A DNA stretch of 43,505 nucleotides, taken from an uncultured Clostridia bacterium. GTDB taxonomy: Bacteria; Bacillota; Clostridia; TANB77; CAG-508. Below the pieces are notes generated by a model. It was not told the origin of the DNA. It was given only the letters and a program-made list of their open reading frames with translations, and did not search any database. The stretch is from assembly GCA_949118805.1 (NCBI GenBank), contig CASAUJ010000011.1:1-43505 (forward strand), written 5' to 3'. Each line of letters opens with the position of its first letter. Positions within the stretch are counted from its first letter, which is position 1. Below, in pieces: positions 6,234-15,184 of the stretch. The position numbers and the translations under genes are program-made.

Positions 6234-8444
6234 TCATCTTAAATTTTTTCTCAATCGTAAAGTATTTAAAATCACAGAAAAACTACTAAGAACCATAGCA
6301 AGACTAGCAATCATAGGATTCAGTACAATGCCCCAAAAGCGAAGCAATCCCATACTAATTGGAATCATTAAACTATTATAAAAAAAAGCCCAAAACAGAT
6401 TTTGTTTAATTGTTCGAATGGTTTTCTTACTAATATTCATTAACTCAATAATATGATGCAAATCATTATTCATCAAAATAACATCAGAAGCATCCATAGC
6501 AATATCCGTACCACTATGAAAACTAACACCAATATCACTACTTGCTAAAGCTGGACTATCATTAATCCCATCTCCACACATCATAACAAAATAATTTTCA
6601 GCCTTTAAATTTTTAATCATAGTAGCCTTTTCTGATGGCAAGACATTAGCAATTACTCTCGTAATTCCAATCTCTTTTGCAATTTTTTCAGCAGTATCTT
6701 GGTGATCTCCTGTTAGCATAATCGTTTCAATTTTATTCTTAGCAAGAAAAGAAACCACTTCTTTACTATTTTCCCTAATTATATCATTTACACCAACCAA
6801 AGCAAGAATTTCTTTCTCCCTTACTACATAAACAAGACTATTGCCATCCCTTGATAACCTTTTTTCATCTTCTAAATAAGGATTCGAAATGCCATATCGA
6901 TCTAATATTTTAGCATTGCCAATTACAAATTTTTGTGAATTTATATTACCAGTTATTCCATAACCATTTATCATTTCAAAAGAATCCACAGTTAAAATCT
7001 CTAAATGATATTCTGTCAAATAATCTAAAAAGGCTTTACTAATAGGATGTGTAGATTTCGATTCCAAACTTCCAACAAGTTGTAATAAATCCGTTTCTTT
7101 TAAAGAACTATAATTGATAACTTCTGCTATTTTTAAAGTACCATAAGTCAAAGTACCAGTCTTATCAAAAACAATAGTATTCACTTTTTGAGCATTTTCT
7201 AATATTTCACTTTTCTTTACCAAAATCCCTTTGCTTGCACAGATTCCTTCACTTACTACAATTGCAAGAGGAGTCGCTAACCCTAGACTACAAGGACAAG
7301 CTACCACTAAAATAGTAACAAAAGTACTAATCGCATCATGAAAAGAATATCCCAATAGGAAATAAACCAAAAAAGTAATAAAACTAAGCAACATAACAGC
7401 TGGAACAAAATAACCACTTACGGTATCCGCTACTTTAGCAATTGGAGCTTTGGTATTAGAAGCTTCTACTACCAGTCTTACAATTTCAGAAACAGTTGAT
7501 TCTTTTCCAATTTTTTCAGCCTTATATTCTAAATAACCATCATAATTTAGACTGCCTGCCATTACTTTTTCCCCAACTGTTCGATTTGATTTTTTACTTT
7601 CACCAGTTAAAAAAGACTCATCCAAATGTGCCATACCAGAAATAATTTCTCCATCTACTGCAATTTTTTCTCCTGGTTTGCTAATTACAATATCGCCTTT
7701 TTTTACTTCATCAATTGTTACCTGTTTTTCTATATGATTCATTTTAATAACTGCATAATCAGGTGTTATTTTTACTAATTTTTGAATGGCATCTTTCGTT
7801 TTATCCTTACTTACACGATCTAAAAATCTCCCTAATTTAAGAAAAAAGATAACAATCGCTACCGATTCAAAATATAATTCTTCCACATAAGAAAAATTTC
7901 CTTGAAAAATTTGGTACATACTATATAAACTATAAAACATGCTACTTAATACGCCAATTCCTACTAAAGTATCCATATTAGGAGTTTTATGAATTAAATT
8001 TTTATAACCATTTTTTAAAATATCAAAACCATAAATGAGAAAAGGAATGGTTAATATAAATAAAGTTATGGTATAAGAAAGGGGATGTAAGTGCATATTC
8101 ATAAAAGAAAAAGTAGGTAATCCAATCATATGCCCCATAGAAACATACATTAAAAGAATAGCAAGTAAAGAAAATAGAAAAAAAGTAATCTTTCTATTTT
8201 TTGATTTTGTTTCTAAATTAGATGCATGAAATAAACCAAGACTTTTAAATCCAGCCTCTTTCACAAATTGTTCCAAATTTTTTTGAGTTAGAATCGTCTC
8301 CTCATATTCAATCGAAACATTTGCCATTACTAAATTAACAGAAGCATTTACAATTCCTTTTTGCTTTTGTAAATATTTTTCAAGACCATTTGAACAACTA
8401 CTGCAAGTCATACCATCAATGGCTAAAATTATTTTTTTTATCAT
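6234..8444 (-). CDS. copA: Copper-exporting P1B-type ATPase, CopA-like
   Basis: A 736-residue P-type ATPase that pumps metal out of the cytoplasm. It has one N-terminal HMA domain (GMTCSSC, residues 11-17), eight predicted membrane helices, the metal-site motif CPCSLGLATP near residue 385, the phosphorylation site DKTGTLT near 426, the HP motif in THPISKAF and the hinge GDGINDSPAL near 626. The tyrosine-asparagine pair in FFYNSLMIPIS and MVLSSFSV near the C-terminus are the TM7/TM8 residues known for Cu(I)-specific class 1B-1 pumps. The start overlaps the stop of the upstream HMA protein (ATGA), so translation is coupled. It is the last gene of the metal operon. Copper specificity is inferred from these residues. 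Confidence 0.93.
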   Translation of the reverse strand: MIKKIILAIDGMTCSSCSNGLEKYLQKQKGIVNASVNLVMANVSIEYEETILTQKNLEQFVKEAGFKSLGLFHASNLETKSKNRKITFFLFSLLAILLMYVSMGHMIGLPTFSFMNMHLHPLSYTITLFILTIPFLIYGFDILKNGYKNLIHKTPNMDTLVGIGVLSSMFYSLYSMYQIFQGNFSYVEELYFESVAIVIFFLKLGRFLDRVSKDKTKDAIQKLVKITPDYAVIKMNHIEKQVTIDEVKKGDIVISKPGEKIAVDGEIISGMAHLDESFLTGESKKSNRTVGEKVMAGSLNYDGYLEYKAEKIGKESTVSEIVRLVVEASNTKAPIAKVADTVSGYFVPAVMLLSFITFLVYFLLGYSFHDAISTFVTILVVACPCSLGLATPLAIVVSEGICASKGILVKKSEILENAQKVNTIVFDKTGTLTYGTLKIAEVINYSSLKETDLLQLVGSLESKSTHPISKAFLDYLTEYHLEILTVDSFEMINGYGITGNINSQKFVIGNAKILDRYGISNPYLEDEKRLSRDGNSLVYVVREKEILALVGVNDIIRENSKEVVSFLAKNKIETIMLTGDHQDTAEKIAKEIGITRVIANVLPSEKATMIKNLKAENYFVMMCGDGINDSPALASSDIGVSFHSGTDIAMDASDVILMNNDLHHIIELMNISKKTIRTIKQNLFWAFFYNSLMIPISMGLLRFWGIVLNPMIASLAMVLSSFSVILNTLRLRKNLR

Positions 8445-8665
8445 AACAAAGAATCCTTTCCGATCACATCAAAACCAATATTTATAATTTTTTCACTGAT
8501 TTCTTTTTCATCTATTTCTTCTTTCCCCATAACCATAACAGTTCCTGCTTTATGATTTGCCACTACTTTTTTAATTCCTTTTATAGTTTTTACAGAATTT
8601 TGAACTCTTTTTTCACATCCTTCACAAACCATACCATTTACTTTTAAAATTATTTCTTTCATCAA
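8441..8665 (-). CDS. CopZ-like metallochaperone (single HMA domain)
   Basis: A 74-residue stand-alone heavy-metal-associated domain with the metal-binding motif GMVCEGC (CxxC, residues 11-17) and the betaalphabeta-betaalphabeta spacing of CopZ/Atx1. It probably delivers Cu(I) to the N-terminal domain of the ATPase encoded directly downstream, with which it overlaps by four bases. The gap to the upstream Zn/Cd ATPase gene is 13 bases. A ribosome-binding site (AAAGGATG) precedes ATG. Confidence 0.88.
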   Translation of the reverse strand: MMKEIILKVNGMVCEGCEKRVQNSVKTIKGIKKVVANHKAGTVMVMGKEEIDEKEISEKIINIGFDVIGKDSLL

Positions 8666-8678
8666 TATTCATCCTTTC

Positions 8679-10526
8679 TTATTTTAATTTATTGGTTCTT
8701 AAAGCTCTTAAAGCATTTAAAATGGCAATGACAGAAACGCCAACATCTGCAAAAACAGCTTCCCACATAGTAGAAAGACCAAACCCACTTAAAATTAAAA
8801 TGAAAAATTTCACCAATAGAGCAAAAATAACATTTTCTTTTACAATACGCATGGTTTTTCTAGCAATTTTTAGACTACTGACTATTTTAGAAGGTTCATC
8901 TGTCATAAGAATAATATCAGCAGCTTCAATAGCACTATCAGCTCCTAAACCACCCATAGCAATTCCAATATCAGCTAAAGCTAAAACAGGAGCATCATTC
9001 ATGCCATCTCCTACAAAAGCAACCTTTCCTTTAGAGGAAGTATAAGACATAAATTTTTCTAATTTTTCTGCTTTTTCATTTGGGAGCAATTCAGAATAAA
9101 CAGTAGGGATGCCTAAATCTTTTGCAACCCATTCACCCACTGATTTTTGATCTCCTGTCAGCATAACAATTTGATGGATATTATTTGCTTTCAACTCTTG
9201 AATTGTAGATTTAGCATCTTCTTTTAAACGATCAGCAATTACAAAATGCCCAACATAAGTTCCTTCTAGAGCTACGTATAAAATAGTTCCGATTTCATCA
9301 CATTTTTGATAAGAAATATGCTTATTTTGCATTAATTTTTCATTTCCTACCAGTAAATTTTTCCCTTCTATTATAGCAGAAATACCCAAACCAGGCAATT
9401 CTTCTGTTTTTGTAATAAAATGGGAATGAATTTCTTTTCCATAAGCTTTTTTCAAAGAAAAAGAAATGGGATGATTAGAAAAATTTTCTGCATAAGCAGT
9501 AAGTTTTAATAATTCTTCTTTTGAAATACCAACAGCTTCTATTTTCTGAACTTCAAAGCAACCTTTTGTTAAAGTTCCTGTCTTATCGAAAACAATCGCT
9601 TCAAGATTATCTAAAGCTTCTAAATAATTACTTCCTTTTACTAAAATACCAATTTTAGAAGCACCACCAATTCCACCAAAAAAACTTAGAGGAATAGAAA
9701 TCACTAAAGCACAAGGGCAAGATACTACTAAAAAAGACAAAGAACGATAGAGCCAAGCAGAGAAAGTAGAAAAACCAAAAAACAAAGGAGGAAGAAAAGC
9801 TAAAAAGAAAGCAATAATAACCACAATGGGGGTATAATATTTGGCAAATTTATGAATGAAATCTTCTGATTTTGATTTTCTACTACTTGCATTTTCTACT
9901 AATTCTAAAATTTTATGAACAGTTGACTCTCCAAATTCTTTGGTTACTTTTATGGTTAGTAATCCATTTAGATTAAGGCAACCACTTATCACTATATCAT
10001 TAGGTTTTACTTCTCTTGGAACAGATTCTCCTGTTAAGCTAGAAGTATCTAACATAGAAGAACCATCTAATAAGATACCATCCAAAGGGATTTTTTCTCC
10101 TGGTTTTACCACAATAAGATCACCAATTTTTACTTCTTCAGGATGAACTTTAGTAATATTATTATCTTTTTTTAGATTCGCAAAATCTGGTCGAATATCC
10201 ATTAAACTAGTAATCGATTTTCTCGATTTATCAACAGCATAACTTTGAAACAATTCCCCAACTTGATAAAATAACATCACAGCAGTTGCTTCTGGGAACT
10301 CTCCAATAGCAAAAGCCCCTAAGGTTGCAATTGTCATAAGAAAATTTTCATCAAAAATTTTTCCTCTTAAAATATTTCGAAAAGCTTTTTTTACAATTTC
10401 AAAACCTACAAGCAGATAACTAAGAATAAGGAGTAGACGATGAATCCATAAGTTACTTGAAGAGAAGCAAAAAGAAACAAGAAATAAAACAAGAGATAGG
10501 ATAATTTTTATCGTTCTTTTTTTCAT
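8679..10526 (-). CDS. Zn/Cd/Pb-type P1B ATPase, CadA/ZntA-like
   Basis: A 615-residue efflux ATPase lacking an N-terminal metal-binding domain; that domain is a separate gene immediately upstream. Motifs seen: SCPCALVISIP near residue 270, DKTGTLTKG near 312, NHPISFSL, and GDGMNDAPVLA near 505. A lysine in the penultimate helix (FALLVKFFI) and an aspartate in the last one (FADVGVSVIAILNALRALR) are the residues that mark class 1B-2 Zn2+/Cd2+/Pb2+ pumps. The ribosome-binding site TAGGAGG is well placed. Co-transcription with a CadC-like repressor supports divalent metal export. Confidence 0.92.
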   Translation of the reverse strand: MKKRTIKIILSLVLFLVSFCFSSSNLWIHRLLLILSYLLVGFEIVKKAFRNILRGKIFDENFLMTIATLGAFAIGEFPEATAVMLFYQVGELFQSYAVDKSRKSITSLMDIRPDFANLKKDNNITKVHPEEVKIGDLIVVKPGEKIPLDGILLDGSSMLDTSSLTGESVPREVKPNDIVISGCLNLNGLLTIKVTKEFGESTVHKILELVENASSRKSKSEDFIHKFAKYYTPIVVIIAFFLAFLPPLFFGFSTFSAWLYRSLSFLVVSCPCALVISIPLSFFGGIGGASKIGILVKGSNYLEALDNLEAIVFDKTGTLTKGCFEVQKIEAVGISKEELLKLTAYAENFSNHPISFSLKKAYGKEIHSHFITKTEELPGLGISAIIEGKNLLVGNEKLMQNKHISYQKCDEIGTILYVALEGTYVGHFVIADRLKEDAKSTIQELKANNIHQIVMLTGDQKSVGEWVAKDLGIPTVYSELLPNEKAEKLEKFMSYTSSKGKVAFVGDGMNDAPVLALADIGIAMGGLGADSAIEAADIILMTDEPSKIVSSLKIARKTMRIVKENVIFALLVKFFILILSGFGLSTMWEAVFADVGVSVIAILNALRALRTNKLK

Positions 10527-10535
10527 ACTAACCTC

Positions 10536-10757
10536 CTAAAATTCTTCTATGGCAACATCTGGTTCTTCTTTTTTGATTAATTTTTTCATTTTTTTAAGAA
10601 TTTCATCTTTTCCATTATCATCATATTCCAAAGTCATCTTTTCCATCATAAAATTGATAGAAACACTTTTGACTCCTATTATTTTTTGAATAGCATCTTC
10701 TAATTGAATAGCACAATTAGCACAATCTAATCCTTTTATTTTAAATATAGTTTTCAT
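10536..10757 (-). CDS. Detached HMA metal-binding domain of the Zn/Cd pump
   Basis: A 73-residue HMA protein with GLDCANCAIQLEDAI (CxxC). In most CadA/ZntA proteins this domain is fused to the N-terminus of the ATPase; here it is a separate ORF, 9 bases upstream of the ATPase, with its own AAGGAGG. The C-terminus is acidic (KEEPDVAIEEF), which could add divalent metal ligands. Likely role: metal delivery or regulatory domain acting in trans. Confidence 0.88.
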   Translation of the reverse strand: MKTIFKIKGLDCANCAIQLEDAIQKIIGVKSVSINFMMEKMTLEYDDNGKDEILKKMKKLIKKEEPDVAIEEF

Positions 10758-10768
10758 TTTTATCCTCC

Positions 10769-11131
10769 TTATTTTTTATGTTCAATATGTTCCATACCTA
10801 CTTCAAATAATTGCTTTACATGTTCATCATCTAACATGTAGTAAACTTCTTTGCCTTTCTTTTTACATTTTACAATACTACTTCGTCGAAGTGTTCCCAA
10901 TTGATGAGAGATGGAAGATTTGCTCATCCCTAGAACATTAGCAATATCACATACACACATTTCGTTTTGATCCAAAGCAAAAAGGATCTTAGTTCTAGTA
11001 GTATCTCCTAAAATTTTAAAAAATTCAGCTAATTTATTAAAAACATCTTCTTCTGCCATTTTACTTAAAGTAGAATTTACAATGTCTTGATGAATGATAT
11101 TACAATCACAGATGAATTCATTTTTGGACAT
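10769..11131 (-). CDS. ArsR/SmtB-family metal-sensing repressor, CadC-like
   Basis: A 120-residue winged-helix repressor. The ELCVCD-type helix is present as EMCVCDIANVLGMSKSSISHQLGTL, with the recognition helix SSISHQL. Cysteines in the N-terminal ICDCNIIH (C8, C10) and in CVCD (two Cys) are placed like the four thiolates of the alpha3N Cd/Pb/Zn site of CadC. Family members bind operator DNA as dimers and release it on metal binding. It is the first gene of the operon, and two palindromes lie in and behind its own promoter, so it should autoregulate the whole five-gene unit. Confidence 0.92.
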   Translation of the reverse strand: MSKNEFICDCNIIHQDIVNSTLSKMAEEDVFNKLAEFFKILGDTTRTKILFALDQNEMCVCDIANVLGMSKSSISHQLGTLRRSSIVKCKKKGKEVYYMLDDEHVKQLFEVGMEHIEHKK

Positions 11132-11166
11132 ATCAAAAACTCCTTTCTTTTGTTATTATATGAAAA

Positions 11167-11188
11167 CAATTGAGTATATGTTCAATTG
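11167..11188. promoter_or_regulatory. Operator 2 of the metal operon
   Basis: Imperfect palindrome CAATTGAGTATATGTTCAATTG, downstream of the -10 box in the direction of the metal operon. It shares the TTGAATATA-type half-sites with operator 1. Confidence 0.75.
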
Positions 11189-11195
11189 TAACCTT

Positions 11196-11225
11196 ATTAT
11201 AGTTGAATATACATTCAATTGTCAA
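11196..11225 (-). promoter_or_regulatory. Promoter and operator 1 of the metal operon
   Basis: Minus strand TTGACA (11220-11225) and TATAAT (11196-11201) separated by 18 bases. The spacer is filled by the palindrome GTTGAATATACATTCAATT (11202-11220), so repressor binding would cover both promoter boxes. Confidence 0.85.
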
Positions 11226-11259
11226 TAGATTTTACAAAAAATATTATAATGATATTTAA

Positions 11260-11286
11260 GAAAAAGATGAGCAGAAACGCTCATCT
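11260..11286 (-). terminator. Terminator of the 11343-11702 gene
   Basis: Stem AGATGAGC/GCTCATCT with a 6-base loop; on the minus strand it is followed by TTTTCTT. It isolates the metal operon promoter from the upstream gene. Confidence 0.75.
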
Positions 11287-11342
11287 CTTCTCAAAACATG
11301 CTTTTACCCCTTCAAGTTGTTTACGATTATCATTGTTACAAT

Positions 11343-11702
11343 CTATTCATCATCCTTCATTTCTACTTGTTTCCATTTAGCATCTATCACATCCTTTCTA
11401 TCATGAAATACAGAATCAGTAAATTCCGCATTAAACTGCTGTAAGATCGAAAAAAGCAGTTTGGCATTGAATGCCCAAATTGGAATAGATAGGATACCCG
11501 TTATTGAAAAAGTATCTAAAAAGAAAGAACAAAGCGTGTGAATACCATAGGATGATAGATAAATTAATATCAGAATATATTGTGCCTTTACGATAGACTT
11601 CTTGCTAACTCCATATTTAAAAAGAAGAATATGGAGAAGAATTATTAAAATGAAACATAAAAATCCAGATATTTCATAAAAAAGCACAAGAATATTTAAC
11701 AT
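11343..11702 (-). CDS. Small integral membrane protein, unknown
   Basis: A 119-residue protein with three predicted membrane helices (about 4-28, 40-62 and 68-88) and a polar cytoplasmic tail ending VIDAKWKQVEMKDDE. I do not recognise a family. ATG 11702 is preferred over a longer frame because GGGAGGT lies 8 bases upstream of it. It is transcribed alone and ends at its own terminator. Confidence 0.6.
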   Translation of the reverse strand: MLNILVLFYEISGFLCFILIILLHILLFKYGVSKKSIVKAQYILILIYLSSYGIHTLCSFFLDTFSITGILSIPIWAFNAKLLFSILQQFNAEFTDSVFHDRKDVIDAKWKQVEMKDDE

Positions 11703-11862
11703 AATAATACCTCCCAAAAGATGAAATTAAGTAAGCATGCTTGTTGAAATATTTACCAACTTGGCAAACAGTAAACAACAGGGTATTAAATATATGATAC
11801 TAAAAATTGACATAAAAATCAAATTTATTATGGTAATTTCTTGAAAAAGGAAAAGAACACCA

Positions 11863-11891
11863 TTGACAAAACACAAGAAAGGGACTAAAAT
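11863..11891 (+). promoter_or_regulatory. Promoter of the corA gene
   Basis: TTGACA (11863-11868), a 17-base spacer and TAAAAT (11886-11891). Confidence 0.7.
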
Positions 11892-11912
11892 AAAAGTATT
11901 GGGGGGATGGAA

Positions 11913-12863
11913 ATGCTAAAAATCTATCATACAGATATAGAAACATACAAACTAGAAGAAATCAAAGAATTCAAAAAAGGTGCATGGATTAACTTAGTAA
12001 ATCCATCTGAAAACGAAATCAAAAAAGTATGTGAATCCATAAAAATAGAAGAAGAATTTATAAGAGATGCCTTAGATTACGAAGAAAAAGCAAGAATAGA
12101 CCAAGAAGAGGATGACGAAACAACACTTTTTATTGTAGATGTTCCCATCATAGAAAAAAATGAAGAAAATGATATTTACACGACGATGCCATTAGGAATG
12201 ATTGTGGTAAGAGACGACTTTTTTGTAACCGTATCCCTTAAGAAAAACAAGATCATAGAAGACTTCGAAAAAAGAAAAATAAAAAACGTACAAACCTATA
12301 AAAAAACAAGATTTATTTTTCAAATACTATATTTAAATGCATCCTATTATTTAAGCTATCTAAAACAAATTAACAAAGAAACCGAAATAGCAGAATATAT
12401 CTTAAAAAACTCTATGAAAAACAAAGAATTATTAAAATTATTAAGTTTAGAAAAAGGATTAGTTTACTTTACTACTTCCTTAAAATCAAATGAATTAGTC
12501 ATGGAAAAAACCTTACGAGGAAAAATCGTAAAACTTTATGAAGATGATGAAGAAATACTAGAAGATGCCATTACAGAAAATAGACAAGCCATTGAAATGG
12601 CACAAATTTACCGAGATATTTTAACAGGAACCATGGATGCCTATGCTTCCATTATTTCCAACAACTTAAATGGAGTAATGAAATTTTTAACTTCCATAAC
12701 AATTGTACTTGCTGTGCCAACTATGATATCTAGCTTTTGGGGAATGAATGTAGGATTACCATTTCAAAATAGCCCATTCGGATTTATTGTAATGATACTA
12801 ATATCCGTAATCCTAACCTTATCCGTAACCTATTGGTTAAAGAAAAAAGACATGTTAAATTAA
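11913..12863 (+). CDS. corA: CorA-family Mg2+/Co2+ channel
   Basis: A 316-residue divalent cation channel of the CorA/MIT family. It has a long acidic, alpha-helical cytoplasmic N-terminal domain, then two C-terminal membrane helices. The first ends in the selectivity signature SSFWGMNVGLPF (GMN near residue 276), and the second runs VMILISVILTLSVTYWL, followed by the basic tail KKKDML. The translation start is set at ATG 11913, six bases after GGGGGG; the alternative ATG 11907 directly abuts that sequence. Functional as a pentamer in the inner membrane. It has its own promoter. Confidence 0.92.
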   Translation: MLKIYHTDIETYKLEEIKEFKKGAWINLVNPSENEIKKVCESIKIEEEFIRDALDYEEKARIDQEEDDETTLFIVDVPIIEKNEENDIYTTMPLGMIVVRDDFFVTVSLKKNKIIEDFEKRKIKNVQTYKKTRFIFQILYLNASYYLSYLKQINKETEIAEYILKNSMKNKELLKLLSLEKGLVYFTTSLKSNELVMEKTLRGKIVKLYEDDEEILEDAITENRQAIEMAQIYRDILTGTMDAYASIISNNLNGVMKFLTSITIVLAVPTMISSFWGMNVGLPFQNSPFGFIVMILISVILTLSVTYWLKKKDMLN

Positions 12864-12875
12864 AAAATAGAAAAG

Positions 12876-12903
12876 GATTTAGAAAACTAAATTCTTTTTT
12901 TAT
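12876..12903 (+). terminator. Terminator after corA
   Basis: Weak stem GGATTTAG-aaaa-CTAAATTC followed by a T-run. Confidence 0.5.
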
Positions 12904-12999
12904 TTAAAAAAGAAAAAACAAAAAAAGAATAAAATGAATAAAAATCGACAAAAAGTAAATACTAATAAAAAGAAATAAAAAAATAAAAGGAGGAAAATT

Positions 13000-13188
13000 A
13001 TGAAAGTAGTAGACAAAATTGCCTTAGTATTAATCGTAATTGGTGCAATCAACTGGGGGCTAGTAGGAATTTTTCAATTCAACTTAGTAGAAGCTATCTT
13101 TGGAAACATGACAGTAATCACAAGAATTATATATGCTTTAGTTGGAATATCTGGAATTTGGGGAATCAAATTATTATTTGATGACTAG
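13000..13188 (+). CDS. DUF378 family small membrane protein
   Basis: A 62-residue protein with two membrane helices: KIALVLIVIGAINWGLVGIF and IIYALVGISGIWGIKLLF. The INWGLVG motif in the first helix is diagnostic for DUF378. Function unknown. It has a strong AAGGAGG 8 bases before ATG. Confidence 0.9.
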   Translation: MKVVDKIALVLIVIGAINWGLVGIFQFNLVEAIFGNMTVITRIIYALVGISGIWGIKLLFDD

Positions 13189-13216
13189 TGATTTTAGGGA
13201 CGTTCCTTAAAATCAC
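13188..13216. repeat. GGGACGTTCC-type palindrome
   Basis: Inverted repeat GTGATTTTAGGGA / TTCCTTAAAATCAC directly at the stop codon of DUF378. The GGGACGTT core is the same as in the long inverted repeat at 17881-18012, suggesting one family of dispersed palindromes. Confidence 0.55.
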
Positions 13217-13220
13217 CACC

Positions 13221-13289
13221 AGCAAGAGAAAAAAGATATTAAGTGGAATGGGGCTAATTAACCTCGGAATACTTAATCTCTTTTTTTTC
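13221..13289 (+). terminator. Probable terminator after DUF378
   Basis: AAGAGAAAAAAGATATTAAG pairs imperfectly with CTTAATCTCTTTTTTTT across about 30 bases with internal loops, ending in eight T. The remaining gap 13290-13508 contains no recognisable gene. Confidence 0.5.
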
Positions 13290-13508
13290 GGAAAAAACAT
13301 CTACATAGAATCAATTTCAGCAGATTGAAATTAGAGATTAATCTACAAAAGTCAATTACCATAAAAAAGATAAAGAATAAGATAAGAAACATATTATTAT
13401 AAAAAAATAGATTTCTTTATGATAGCATACATTATAAAATTGCAAATAAGACTACGGCGTTTCAAAATAAAAGAATCTTATCATTTATAAAGTAACTTTG
13501 TGATTTGC

Positions 13509-13537
13509 TTGAAAAGAATAGGAAAATATTGTATAAT
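13509..13537 (+). promoter_or_regulatory. Promoter of the ABC-F gene
   Basis: TTGAAA (13509-13514), 17 bases, TATAAT (13532-13537). Confidence 0.75.
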
Positions 13538-13579
13538 AACCAAGTCAAGATAAAAACAATAAGAAAGGAAGAAAAATAA

Positions 13580-15163
13580 ATGTTAAGTGCCAACAATGTA
13601 ACCGTTCGATTTGGAAAAAGAGTATTATTCGAAGAAGTCAATATAAGATTTGGAAAAGGAAATTGCTATGGGATTATTGGAGCCAATGGAGCAGGAAAAT
13701 CCACATTCCTAAAAGTATTATCTGGAGAAATAGAACCAAGTAAAGGAGACGTTAGTTTTGATAAAGGAGAAAGACTATCTGTATTAAAACAAGATCACTT
13801 TGCCTATGAAGAATATACCGTAATGGATACTGTCATCATGGGAAACAAAGAATTGTATGACATTATGAAGGAAAAAGATGAAATCTATAATAAGCCAGAC
13901 TTTTCAGAAGAAGATGGAATGAAAGCAGCAAAACTAGAAGAAAGATTTGCAGAATTAGATGGATGGAATGCAGAATCAGATGCAGCCATTTTATTAAATG
14001 ATTTAGGAATTATACCAGAAAATCATAATAAATTGATGAAGGAAATAGAGGCTAAAGACAAAGTAAAGGTATTATTGGCTCAAAGTTTATTTGGAAACCC
14101 GGATGTTCTATTATTAGATGAACCAACAAACGACTTAGATCTAAAAAGCATTAACTGGTTACAAGACTTTTTAATGGATTTTGAAAATACAGTAATTGTT
14201 GTATCCCATGATCGATATTTCCTAAATAAAGTTTGCACTCACATAGCAGATGTAGACTTTGGAAAAATAAAAGTTTATCCAGGAAATTATGACTTTTGGT
14301 ACGAATCTAGCCAATTAGCTTTAAAACAGGCTAGAGAGCAAAACAAGAAAAAAGAAGAAAAAATTAAAGAATTACAAGAATTTATTGCTAGATTTAGTGC
14401 TAATGCTTCTAAATCAAAACAAGCAACTTCTAGGAAGAAGACCTTAGAAAAAATAGAATTAGACGAAATTAAGCCATCCAATAGAAAATATCCATATGTA
14501 GACTTTAAACCAGATCGAGAACCAGGAAAAGAAATATTGCAAGTAAAAAATATTAGTAAAACAGTTGATGGAGTAAAAGTATTAGATCATATCTCTTTTG
14601 CTATAAAACAAGGAGATAAAATTGCCTTTTTAGCAGATAATGAAAATGCCAAAACCATATTATTCCAAATCATAACAGGGGAAATAGAACCAGACGAAGG
14701 AGAATTAATATGGGGAACTACTATTACTCAGAATTACTTCCCAAAAGATAATAATTACTTATTCCAAACCGATGAAAATGTAACAGAATGGTTAAGAAAA
14801 TATTCAAAAGATCCAGATGAGACTTATGTAAGAAGCTTTTTAGGAAGAATGCTATTTTCAGGAGATGAAGCATTAAAAGAAGTAAAGGTTTTATCAGGAG
14901 GAGAAAAAGTAAGATGCGTATTATCCAAAATGATGTTATCAGGAGCCAACTTTTTAATATTTGATGAACCAACCAATCATTTAGATATGGAAAGTATTAC
15001 ATCTGTTAATGAAGGAATGAAAAAATTCATTGGTAATATTTTATTTACATCACATGATCATGAATTAACGCAAACCGTAGCCAATCGAGTAATAGATATC
15101 AAAGAAAATGGAAAAATTATAGACAAAGAAGTTACTTATAATGAATATTTAGGAATGGAATAA
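13580..15163 (+). CDS. ABC-F family ATPase, YkpA/YbiT-like
   Basis: A 527-residue soluble protein with two ABC domains and no membrane part. NBD1 has Walker A GANGAGKST (about residues 35-43) and LLLDEPTNDLD. The linker KQAREQNKKKEEKIKELQEF is charged. NBD2 has the signature VLSGGEKVR and FDEPTNHLD, but its Walker A is degenerate: LADNENAKT replaces GxxGxGKS. A degenerate site of this kind, together with the YFPKDN motif, is what I recall for the YkpA/YbiT branch, so it may be a family trait, not damage. ABC-F proteins act on ribosomes; this branch is not a classic antibiotic-resistance one. It is followed after 21 bases by the dCMP deaminase gene and then tex, probably one transcript. Confidence 0.9.
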   Translation: MLSANNVTVRFGKRVLFEEVNIRFGKGNCYGIIGANGAGKSTFLKVLSGEIEPSKGDVSFDKGERLSVLKQDHFAYEEYTVMDTVIMGNKELYDIMKEKDEIYNKPDFSEEDGMKAAKLEERFAELDGWNAESDAAILLNDLGIIPENHNKLMKEIEAKDKVKVLLAQSLFGNPDVLLLDEPTNDLDLKSINWLQDFLMDFENTVIVVSHDRYFLNKVCTHIADVDFGKIKVYPGNYDFWYESSQLALKQAREQNKKKEEKIKELQEFIARFSANASKSKQATSRKKTLEKIELDEIKPSNRKYPYVDFKPDREPGKEILQVKNISKTVDGVKVLDHISFAIKQGDKIAFLADNENAKTILFQIITGEIEPDEGELIWGTTITQNYFPKDNNYLFQTDENVTEWLRKYSKDPDETYVRSFLGRMLFSGDEALKEVKVLSGGEKVRCVLSKMMLSGANFLIFDEPTNHLDMESITSVNEGMKKFIGNILFTSHDHELTQTVANRVIDIKENGKIIDKEVTYNEYLGME

Positions 15164-15184
15164 TCATTTAAGAAAGGAAAAAAC

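Noticed and set aside
8692..9045. Plus-strand ORF inside the Zn/Cd ATPase gene
   Set aside because: It is a shadow of the conserved ATPase frame, without expression signals.
13580..15163. Antibiotic-resistance ABC-F protein
   Set aside because: Degenerate second Walker A and YFPKDN point to the YkpA/YbiT housekeeping-type branch, not to known resistance subfamilies.
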